26,348 nt of DNA, from the IMG/VR virus record IMGVR_UViG_3300023223_000955, positions 1 through 26,348 of that record, one strand, 5' to 3'. Position numbers and translations under genes: made by a program. Of the stretch, positions 19,689-26,348 are shown in pieces. The notes under the pieces are model-generated. The model ran no database searches and was not told the origin of the DNA. It saw only the letters and a list, made by a program, of their open reading frames with translations. Origin of the DNA: a virus. The first letter of the stretch is position 1. Each line of letters begins with the position of its first letter.

Positions 19689-21113
19689 ATGAAGTTTTTT
19701 AGATTTGGAAACAAACAAGAAATAGTGACAGATGATAAAAATAACATCATCGAAGGCGCTGGATCCGCACAACCCCGGCCAAAATCCGTAAGAAGATTAT
19801 CAGAATCCATATTTACCCAAACAACTGACGTTGATGAGGGAACGGAATTCAGTGATATCTTTTTCAAGCAATTGGGGGGTACAACCGATATTGATCTGCC
19901 CCAACAAACACTGAGAAAAGCCCAAAGATTATCCGTTCTTTTATTCAGAAAAAATGTCAGGGCATGGAGTGGAACGGAAATCCTCAAAGATTTTGCGTTG
20001 GGTGATGGGATCAAATTCAAGGCATCTGATGCGAAGGTTCAGGAGATTTTGGACAAGCATTGGGAGATCAATGAATGGGATGACAAAATTGAAGAACGCA
20101 TGAGAGCCCTTTCATTGTTCGGCGAACAGACATATCCCGTATTTGTCAACGAAGAAACGGGAATGGTCAAACTTTCAACAATATCACCGTTAAAAATTAA
20201 AAACGTTTTAAGAGATCCAAAAAATGCTGAAAATGTTCAGTTTGTTGTTACTGAATTACGAAAGGCCCGTCGGCTAAAAATCATCAACATAAATGATGAT
20301 GGTGAACTGGTTGGCGAAACCTTCTATTTTGCTGTTAATCGAATAAGTGGAGGAACTCGAGGCGTTCCAGACATGCTACCGGCCGTTGATTGGCTTGAAG
20401 GTCTTGATGGAATGTTGTTTGCGCTCATGGAACGAAGTTCTTTGGCCCAGGACATCGTTTTTGATCTCACTTATGAGGGTGCCAATGATTCGGAATGCCG
20501 GAAAATGGCATTAGAATTTATTCAAAGCTTGAAAGAGGGCGGAGCATATGCCCACAATGAAAGAGTCAAACTTGAGATTATGGCCCCCGAGTTGGCCGCA
20601 TCTGATGCCGAAACTGTGATTTCAATATTGCTCCGCCAAATTCAATCGGGGATGAGATTGTGCGGCTTATTTTTCGGAGATGCCGAAGATCTCACCAAAG
20701 GGAGTGCAAGCGAACTCAGCATGCCGGTGGCCAAGGCCATTAAAGCAAGACAAAATTTTTGGAAGAGAATTATCACCAAAATATTCAAGTTTCAGATCCA
20801 AAAATCAAAAGAGGCTGGAAAATTGGATGGCGTTACGGATTTTAATTTTAAAATCTCAATGGATCCAATACTTTTGAGGGATATCAAAACCATGACGACA
20901 GCTTTGATTGATCTCAGTACAACTTTGACCGATGCAGTTGCGGAAAATTATGTTTCAAACAAAGAAGCTTCTGAACTTTACAGAAGCGCATTGGAACAGC
21001 TTTTTGGAGGTCTTATGGATGATTTCGATCCTGAAGATCTGCAAGATATTGAAGCTCTTAAAAAGAGATTTGGCAAAAAAGATGAAGATGATGAGAATGA
21101 CAAAAAGGAATAG
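19689..21113 (+). CDS. Portal protein (474 aa)
   Basis: Forms the dodecameric portal through which DNA is packaged. It follows TerL by three bases. KAQRLSVLLFRKNVRAWSGT, WDDKIEERMRALSLFGEQTY, GVPDMLPAVDWLEGLDGMLF and LRQIQSGMRLCGLFFGDAED follow the portal stem/wing/clip layout, and the C-terminal tail is strongly acidic (DDENDKKE). The strand GETFYFAVNR before RGVPDMLP is typical of portals of Siphovirus-like phages. Assigned from motifs plus synteny (TerL-portal-Mu F). Confidence 0.9.
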   Translation: MKFFRFGNKQEIVTDDKNNIIEGAGSAQPRPKSVRRLSESIFTQTTDVDEGTEFSDIFFKQLGGTTDIDLPQQTLRKAQRLSVLLFRKNVRAWSGTEILKDFALGDGIKFKASDAKVQEILDKHWEINEWDDKIEERMRALSLFGEQTYPVFVNEETGMVKLSTISPLKIKNVLRDPKNAENVQFVVTELRKARRLKIININDDGELVGETFYFAVNRISGGTRGVPDMLPAVDWLEGLDGMLFALMERSSLAQDIVFDLTYEGANDSECRKMALEFIQSLKEGGAYAHNERVKLEIMAPELAASDAETVISILLRQIQSGMRLCGLFFGDAEDLTKGSASELSMPVAKAIKARQNFWKRIITKIFKFQIQKSKEAGKLDGVTDFNFKISMDPILLRDIKTMTTALIDLSTTLTDAVAENYVSNKEASELYRSALEQLFGGLMDDFDPEDLQDIEALKKRFGKKDEDDENDKKE

Positions 21114-21144
21114 AAAATCAATGTTAATGAAAGCAGATTTTTAA

Positions 21145-21447
21145 ATGGTTGAAAATCATAAAAAACGATATTATTACGTTGTCTTGAACACGGTTCCTGA
21201 GAGTGTTTTCACAGAAGAGGAATTGTACCCAAAAAGTGAATATGGTAAGAATCACACTAGAAAATGGTTAATGTTTTGGACTAATGACCCCGCGATTCCA
21301 AGTGCTTTCGAACCTTATTTAATTGTGAGCCCGCCACCTTTCATGACAAAAACTCTGGCGTTAACTGCGAAAGAGGCAAACACACTGGCCGGAACTGAAG
21401 CTGAAAACGGTTTAGAAGACGAGGGATGGGGCTTGAAGAATGACTAA
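21145..21447 (+). CDS. Hypothetical protein (100 aa)
   Basis: Lies 31 bases after the portal gene. MVENHKKRYYYVVLNTVPES, then FTEEELYPKSEYGKNHTRKW and TLALTAKEANTLAGTEAENG. Acidic C-terminus, no recognised domain. It overlaps the next gene by eight bases, so the two may act together as an insertion in the head module. Confidence 0.6.
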   Translation: MVENHKKRYYYVVLNTVPESVFTEEELYPKSEYGKNHTRKWLMFWTNDPAIPSAFEPYLIVSPPPFMTKTLALTAKEANTLAGTEAENGLEDEGWGLKND

Positions 21448-22153
21448 CAGGTTAGGCGAAGAAGACCATTTATACAACTTCGAGCAAGCCTTGGGGCCTT
21501 TATTAGATCAAGTCGGCTCAGTAGATTCTGATTCGGTATCTGCCGGTGTTACCCGAAATGGGAACTCTTGGACTTTTAACGGTGTAAGTGAAATAGTTGA
21601 ATTTTTGGCCGCCAATTTACCTTTTAGCCCTCTGTCTGATTATTCAACCTACATGACTTTTAAAGTCCTTAATGCAAATGGCGCCAGAGATCCTATCTGG
21701 GGATTGAGTGTCGATCCTGGGGGCTCTACAAAATTCCCATTTGCCTCTTGGGATGATGCGACACAAGTGAACCAGCTTTATGCAAACGGCAACAACTCCA
21801 CTTCCGCAACAAATGCCAGGGTAACAATAGCTGAACCAGCTCCTTCAGTCTTAATTGCATTGGCAATGTCTGTTATAGCTAGTACTGATGTGGTAGAAAT
21901 AGCTATTCATACGGGACTTGGAGAAACAGGGGCAGATACTAGAACACACGATGCAAACCAGCCTATAGAAGATAATTTAGCGATAGCACTTCATAATGGC
22001 AAATATGCAAACATAGAGGTATTCCAATTCGGGACCTACAATACCGCATTTAGTTCGCAAGATCTTCAAGATACAGCGGCTTCACTCATTGCAGCGGCTT
22101 CAAACGGCGCATCATCATTTTCAAAAATGTCATTATTGTTAAATGACTCCTAA
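21440..22153 (+). CDS. LamG/concanavalin-like virion protein (237 aa)
   Basis: SWTFNGVSEIVEFLAANLPF, then LSDYSTYMTFKVLNANGARD and GKYANIEVFQFGTYNTAFSS have the strand order of a LamG/concanavalin A-like jelly-roll: WTFNGV for the first strands, TMTFK for the next, and VEIAIH and IEVFQF later. Such domains bind carbohydrate in phage decoration and tail proteins. Position between portal and head-morphogenesis genes is unusual for a fibre and suggests a head-surface or connector accessory protein. Medium confidence for the fold, low for the role. Confidence 0.55.
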   Translation: MTNRLGEEDHLYNFEQALGPLLDQVGSVDSDSVSAGVTRNGNSWTFNGVSEIVEFLAANLPFSPLSDYSTYMTFKVLNANGARDPIWGLSVDPGGSTKFPFASWDDATQVNQLYANGNNSTSATNARVTIAEPAPSVLIALAMSVIASTDVVEIAIHTGLGETGADTRTHDANQPIEDNLAIALHNGKYANIEVFQFGTYNTAFSSQDLQDTAASLIAAASNGASSFSKMSLLLNDS

Positions 22154-22158
22154 TTCTT

Positions 22159-23202
22159 ATGGCTACCAAAAGCGAAGATTCAGAAAAGTTCGTCAAATCA
22201 TTTGCCGATAGTCGAAAATCTCTTTTCAAACTCTCGGATGCGGCAGTTATCAACCTGATTGCCTTGATGAAAGATTTTCGAGAAGATTCTTTGGAACGGT
22301 TGAGATTTGACCGGCCATCAGATCCCCGTGATCCATTCAATGTGAGAATTTTGCCAGATTTAGAGGCAAGTCTTAACAATTCCCTCGATGCTTTAAAACA
22401 AAGATCCGGTCAGGAGATTGAGGAAAAACTTGCATTAGGTTTTGATCTCGGGCAAGGTACGACAGCCCGGGCATTGGTCGCTGCAAATATTCCATCTGCC
22501 TTCCCACAGATTGCGCCAAGTGTTTTGGCAACATTATCAAGAGATTCGGTAAATGTTTATAGCGAAATGTTTGATGAACTTGGAACGGCGATCACAAATC
22601 AAGTCAATCGATCTGTTGCAGGTCTTCAATCTTCAAGTCAGGCCATGAGTAAGATAAATCGTCTTTTGAGAACGAGTCCGGAAGTCAGGGCCGGTATGAG
22701 AAGACGGGTTAAATTCGCATTTCAAGCTGAAGAAATTGTTAGAACGGAAATGGGGCGGGTTTTCTCAAGTGCTCAACAAGCAGCATCAGAACAATTGGCA
22801 GATTCTATACCTGGCTTAAAAAAACGGTGGCTTCCCGTTGGTGATGCCCATGTTAGACGTGGCCACAGAGAAGCCGGCGATATATATGCACCTGGCGGTG
22901 AAATTGGCCCAATACCAATTAAGCAGAAATTCAAAATACTTGATTATTCGAGGATCGGCTCTTCGAAATTCATGACACTTGGCGGAAAATCCAGCCCAAA
23001 GGGATTCACAGGCGGCTTGACCGTTATCGGTGTTAAAACATTTCAAAGACGGGGGAAATTAATCGTTGATAAGATGTTATTTCCCAGAGATCCAAGCGCA
23101 AGTGCTGGAAATGTGGTGCAATGTCGGTGTGTGACAATTGATGTCATTCCCGATCTGGAAAAGACTTTAGATAAATCACTTGGAATTATTCAACAATCCT
23201 GA
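22159..23202 (+). CDS. Mu F/SPP1 gp7-like minor head protein (347 aa)
   Basis: Minor head morphogenesis protein that associates with the portal. The hallmark segment is RTEMGRVFSSAQQAA (residues 195-209), then KKRWLPVGDAHVRRGHREAG (221-240), and VQCRC at 320-324, equivalent to RTE..R..N.A, W....D.RVR..H and NCRC of Phage_Mu_F. The final cysteines and the histidine are conserved. The N-terminal 190 residues are helical. It starts five bases after the lectin-like gene without a strong ribosome-binding site. Confidence 0.85.
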   Translation: MATKSEDSEKFVKSFADSRKSLFKLSDAAVINLIALMKDFREDSLERLRFDRPSDPRDPFNVRILPDLEASLNNSLDALKQRSGQEIEEKLALGFDLGQGTTARALVAANIPSAFPQIAPSVLATLSRDSVNVYSEMFDELGTAITNQVNRSVAGLQSSSQAMSKINRLLRTSPEVRAGMRRRVKFAFQAEEIVRTEMGRVFSSAQQAASEQLADSIPGLKKRWLPVGDAHVRRGHREAGDIYAPGGEIGPIPIKQKFKILDYSRIGSSKFMTLGGKSSPKGFTGGLTVIGVKTFQRRGKLIVDKMLFPRDPSASAGNVVQCRCVTIDVIPDLEKTLDKSLGIIQQS

Positions 23203-23216
23203 AACGAGGTATTACC

Positions 23217-23567
23217 ATGGCAAAAAAGAAAGCAACGAAAAAAAAGAGTGAGAAAAAAACAGCCGAAAAAAATGATGAGGTTGAAGAAGAAGATTTAACG
23301 GAAAAACCTGAAAATGAAGAAACAAAAGAAACTGTTTCAGAGACAGTTGAAGAAGTTGTTTCAGAAGATGAATCCAATGTGGGAACAGAACCGGAAAAAG
23401 TTCCAGAAACTGTGGAAAAATCTAACTCATGCGATAGACCCAAAGACGCTCCAGATGCCGAAGATTGCTTGGGCGAATTTGAAACCGCTACCCATCATAT
23501 CTATAAAATAAAGCATCAAAAAGTTTCAAAATATGGCGGCAAGAAAAAGATTTTGATCGAAAAATAA
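23217..23567 (+). CDS. Low-complexity Lys/Glu-rich protein (116 aa)
   Basis: MAKKKATKKKSEKKTAEKND is a basic start, followed by an acidic Glu/Thr/Val-rich stretch (EETKETVSETVEEVVSEDES) and a more ordered end (DCLGEFETATHHIYKIKHQK). AACGAGGT before the ATG serves as ribosome-binding site. It could be a head-associated or scaffold-helper protein, but only composition supports this. A terminator-like hairpin follows. Confidence 0.6.
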   Translation: MAKKKATKKKSEKKTAEKNDEVEEEDLTEKPENEETKETVSETVEEVVSEDESNVGTEPEKVPETVEKSNSCDRPKDAPDAEDCLGEFETATHHIYKIKHQKVSKYGGKKKILIEK

Positions 23568-23651
23568 TTGCCAAAATTTTAAACGGCTAAGAAAAAAGAA
23601 CAGATTGTTCATCTAATAACTAATGTTATTTTGTGGCAATCTTGTTTTTTT
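23568..23651 (+). terminator. Terminator-like hairpin before the capsid gene
   Basis: TTGCCAAAAT (23568-23577) pairs with ATTTTGTGGCAA (23628-23639) with a two-base bulge, and a T7 run follows at 23645-23651. An inner AATAAC-TAAT-GTTATT hairpin (23615-23630) is perfect. Long loop makes it a moderate candidate. Confidence 0.45.
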
Positions 23652-23652
23652 A

Positions 23653-23682
23653 TTGATACCGCTCATCGAAATAAGATATTTT
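23653..23682 (+). promoter_or_regulatory. Putative promoter for the capsid polyprotein
   Basis: TTGATA (23653-23658), 18-bp spacer, TATTTT (23677-23682). The start point would fall very near the ATG at 23689, and no Shine-Dalgarno is seen, so the transcript might be leaderless. Confidence 0.35.
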
Positions 23683-23688
23683 TGATGT

Positions 23689-26202
23689 ATGAAAAGATTC
23701 TCAGAAAAAAGCAATGTCTTATTTCTCAATAATGTCGATGGTAAAACTGGAAAAGAATGGGATGTTGTTCTCATCGAAGCCGGTTGGTCTTTAAATGAAA
23801 AATTCTATTCACGGGAACTTTTAGAAAAATCAGTTGGTCTTTTTGAAGGTGTGAAATGTTGCGCTTTCTTGGAAGGCGACGATTTCCATCATCGTGACGA
23901 AAGAGATGCCCAAAGACGACCTTCAGGATCTGCAAAAAATACAGTCGGTTGGTTTGAAAATGTTAAATTCGGCGAATTTGATAAACCTGATGGTTCAAAA
24001 GGCGTTGGAATTCTTGCAAGATTTAAAATCTTAGAAGGCCAGGATTGGTTGAGCAAGGGAATGCGAGATGCTTTTGGCAGTGGCAAAACCGATCTGCTTG
24101 GTTTTTCTATCGATGCCCATGGAGAACTTCACCATGGATTTCAGGATGGTAAAGAAGGCGGGATTGTTGAATCAATCACTCAGGTCGATTCAACTGATGT
24201 TGTGACAGATCCAGCCGCCGGCGGAAAATTTATCCGCATTGCTGCAAGTCAAGACAACAAGGATAAAAAAGGATTTTCCATGAAAAAGATTAAAGACTTT
24301 GCTGAAAAGCATGGAATCAAACAAAAAGATGGAGAATCTGACGATGATTTTACATCCAGAGTTCTTGAATCAAAACTTATCGAAGCCGAAAACACTCTGG
24401 GTAATATGTTAAGAAAAGCCATGGAGGCCAAAGGCCTGTCAACGGCTGATCTTGGAAAAGCTGCCGGAATCGATGCCGGTACAGTAGCACAAATTTTGAG
24501 TGGAAGCATAAAAAGACCGCCTGATGCAAGATTAAAGGGATTTGCCCGGGTTACAGGTCTTTCATTCGAACAGCTTTTGAATGCAATCCCTTCAGACATG
24601 AGAGAATCAATCGATGGCGCGTACATCAGTGAACTAGAAACGGAGTTGGTTATGAAAACCGAAAAAGACATCAAAGAAGCTCAAGACAAACTTGCTGAAG
24701 ATCAGAAAAAGTTTCAGGAAGAACAAAAGGCTTCACGAATCAAAGAAAGCCAGCTCTTAGTGAAAGAAGCGCTGATCGGATCAGATCTCCCCGAACAGGC
24801 CCAAAAGAAAATCACTGAAAAGTTTGATGGTCAAGAAGAAGTGACCAAAGAACACATCGAAGAGGCCATTAAAGAAGAAAAAGCCTATATTGCTTCCTTC
24901 AAAGAGTCTACCGGAGACATTGAAAATCTCGGTGATGCCCATGATGACGATGATGATGCTCTTAAAAAAGCCAAAGTCGGAAAAGGTCTTCAGGAGAAGT
25001 TCGCCAAGGCATGGGATGGCTTCTATGAAATGGAAGATGTGGATGGCGTTCCAAAATTTTCAAGTCTGAATGAGGCTTGGAGGGCTTATAACCAAAATAA
25101 CCACAAGGCCCATGGCAGTCGTGAAATGGTTGCCCACCATATTTTTGAATCAATGGCCAGGGCTTTCCCCGGTAAAATTGTTTATGATTTTGGTGATCCT
25201 TACGAAAGACATGAGCGAAAACTTAAAGAAAATTGGGGGAAAATCACATCAGAGACTTTGCGTGAGGCATCGACCACAAGTGATTTCTCTGTTGGTTTTG
25301 GTCAGGCTATGTTCCGAAGATTGCAAAAGGAATATTCTCAGGATCCCCGCAATGATTGGCGCAAAGTTGTGTCCAGCATTGAAAACCTTCAAGATGCAAC
25401 CAATACATTTTCAGTTGTTAGAACTGGTGAGACTAAAGAATTGCCAATTGTTGCAGAAAATGGGGATTATCAGGAATTACATCCTACCCGCGCTGAAGAA
25501 GTCGAAGTTATCACCCCTGAAAAGCGTGGTGGCTTGGAGATCGTTAGTTGGGAAACTGTTTTGGCTGACCGCATTGGAATCATCAGAAAGATTCCTCGTA
25601 ATTTGGCCCGGGCTTCAAACTTGACCATTCACAAAAGTGTTTGGAACGAAATCGAATCAAACCCAACAATGCAAGACAGTAAAACCCTTTTCCATGCGGA
25701 TCACAACAATATCATTTCCGGTGATCCTGTAATTTCTTATGCCAATGCCGTAGTCGGTATTACAGCGCTGAGAAATCAAACGGCTCTTGAATCACTTGAA
25801 AAACTTGGTTTGATGCCTAAATTCTTGATGACTGCGGTTGAACAAGAGGCTGTGGCCGAAGAAATCATTGAATCTCTGGCGAAAGCAACCAGTGCTGAAG
25901 ATGCCACAGTGAAAAACGTTCTGAAGTCCAAATTTGCTATGGAAGCACTCGGAACCATTGGCCTTGGTGTAACTGCCGGAACCACAAAGTTCTGGTATAT
26001 CGCAGCAAGTCCAAAAGATGCTGATACCATTGCCGTTGGATTTTTGGGTGGTCGTGACAGACCTGACATATTCGTTCAGGGAATCGACACTCCAAATTCA
26101 GGATCAATGTTTGATGCTGATAAGATCACTTACAAAGTGCGCCTTGTTCATGGTGCAAGAGTTGTTGATCACCGTTGGATTCAGCGTTCAGCAAACACCT
26201 AA
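23689..26202 (+). CDS. Prohead protease-HTH-scaffold-major capsid polyprotein (837 aa)
   Basis: Four segments are visible. Residues 20-190: prohead protease (WDVVLIEAGWSLNEKFYSRE, HHRDERDAQ with H67/H68, and LLGFSIDAHG with S140 as a possible nucleophile). Residues 237-299: an Xre-like HTH (LRKAMEAKGLSTADLGKAAG, GTVAQILSGSIKRPP). Residues 310-440: charged coiled-coil scaffold with DDDDD at 419-423. Residues 450-837: HK97-like, Mu-T-type capsid (TSDFSVGFGQAMFRRL, FSVVRTGETKELPI, KTLFHADHNNI, VRLVHGARVVDHRW). One open frame with no stop or shift. Protease cleavage would separate the parts. ATG 24280 and 24652, both with ribosome-binding sites, could start shorter products. Confidence 0.85.
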   Translation: MKRFSEKSNVLFLNNVDGKTGKEWDVVLIEAGWSLNEKFYSRELLEKSVGLFEGVKCCAFLEGDDFHHRDERDAQRRPSGSAKNTVGWFENVKFGEFDKPDGSKGVGILARFKILEGQDWLSKGMRDAFGSGKTDLLGFSIDAHGELHHGFQDGKEGGIVESITQVDSTDVVTDPAAGGKFIRIAASQDNKDKKGFSMKKIKDFAEKHGIKQKDGESDDDFTSRVLESKLIEAENTLGNMLRKAMEAKGLSTADLGKAAGIDAGTVAQILSGSIKRPPDARLKGFARVTGLSFEQLLNAIPSDMRESIDGAYISELETELVMKTEKDIKEAQDKLAEDQKKFQEEQKASRIKESQLLVKEALIGSDLPEQAQKKITEKFDGQEEVTKEHIEEAIKEEKAYIASFKESTGDIENLGDAHDDDDDALKKAKVGKGLQEKFAKAWDGFYEMEDVDGVPKFSSLNEAWRAYNQNNHKAHGSREMVAHHIFESMARAFPGKIVYDFGDPYERHERKLKENWGKITSETLREASTTSDFSVGFGQAMFRRLQKEYSQDPRNDWRKVVSSIENLQDATNTFSVVRTGETKELPIVAENGDYQELHPTRAEEVEVITPEKRGGLEIVSWETVLADRIGIIRKIPRNLARASNLTIHKSVWNEIESNPTMQDSKTLFHADHNNIISGDPVISYANAVVGITALRNQTALESLEKLGLMPKFLMTAVEQEAVAEEIIESLAKATSAEDATVKNVLKSKFAMEALGTIGLGVTAGTTKFWYIAASPKDADTIAVGFLGGRDRPDIFVQGIDTPNSGSMFDADKITYKVRLVHGARVVDHRWIQRSANT

Positions 26203-26251
26203 GAACGAATTGAGAACATAATCCTTATTTAATTGGAAGGAATTAGGACAG

Positions 26252-26299
26252 ATGAAAAGTAATAAAAAAGAAGACCTTTTCCGACTTTGGCTTTTTTAA
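26252..26299 (+). pseudogene. Truncated start of the next head gene, broken by a chimeric junction
   Basis: ATG 26252 follows GGAAGGA and starts MKSNKK, which looks like a genuine gene start. From 26270 the DNA becomes the reverse complement of 24991-24913, so the codons after MKSNKK (EDLFRLWLF and stop) are artificial. The true gene is not in the window. Confidence 0.6.
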
Positions 26300-26348
26300 G
26301 AGCATCATCATCGTCATCATGGGCATCACCGAGATTTTCAATGTCTCC
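26270..26348 (-). repeat. 79-bp inverted copy of 24913-24991
   Basis: The last 79 bases are the exact reverse complement of 24913-24991, inside the poly-Asp linker of the capsid polyprotein. Identity ends sharply at 26269/26270. Most likely an amplification or assembly chimera at a contig end. Confidence 0.9.

Noticed and set aside
25070-25624. 184-codon ORF in another + frame within the capsid gene
   Set aside because: Shadow of the major capsid region; residue content is not protein-like and the host frame has clear family motifs.

Overview
The window reads as the genome, or a large part of it, of a tailed double-stranded DNA phage or prophage. A large terminase, portal, Mu F-like head protein and protease/capsid polyprotein sit at the right. 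A tail-fibre cluster and the start of a tyrosine integrase sit at the left. About thirty very short, overlapping accessory genes, a tRNA and an origin-like region lie between. The integrase and an operator-like dyad argue for a temperate phage. Promoters look sigma70-like and start sites carry AGGAG-type ribosome-binding sites, so the host is an ordinary bacterium. A lipobox protein fits a Gram-negative host but does not prove one. The host genus cannot be read from the sequence.

Layout. 1-1404: integrase N-terminus on the minus strand, a divergent promoter/operator, then a MazG-like/HTH protein, a YopX-like protein and a small protein. 1405-1672: spacer with a dyad and a promoter. 1673-6288: virion surface genes including a 1041-residue tail fibre. 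6289-6420: promoter plus a terminator-like attenuator. 6421-13524: some thirty micro-genes, many coupled by ATGA/GTGA overlaps, with an excess of CxxC zinc-ribbon proteins. 13525-14207: tRNA-like remnant, tRNA(CAU), a 46-codon gene and two elaborate RNA folds. 14208-15253: duplicated-domain protein, an odd tRNA-like fold and a basic protein. 15254-15926: AT-rich non-coding region with a sharp strand-skew switch and DnaA-like boxes. 15927-18249: AP2-domain protein, nuclease-fold protein, HTH protein and small genes. 18249-26202: packaging and head module. 26270-26348: an inverted copy of 24913-24991, probably an assembly or amplification chimera.

How it fits together. TerL and portal form the packaging motor. 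The Mu F-like protein and the protease-HTH-scaffold-capsid polyprotein build the procapsid. The lectin-like protein between portal and Mu F is probably an exterior or accessory virion protein. The left cluster supplies the adsorption fibre. The accessory block is read from a promoter near 6292 through an attenuator. A second attenuator controls the gene at 14208. Three 11-bp DnaA-box repeats in the first codons of the AP2 gene, next to the skew switch, mark a likely DnaA-dependent origin. A similar dyad (GTTATAAA-N10/11-TTTATAA) occurs beside the integrase/MazG-HTH promoter and in the origin region, which suggests one repressor controlling both. No DNA polymerase, helicase, lysin or recognisable small terminase is present in the window. 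Tail genes presumably lie beyond it.
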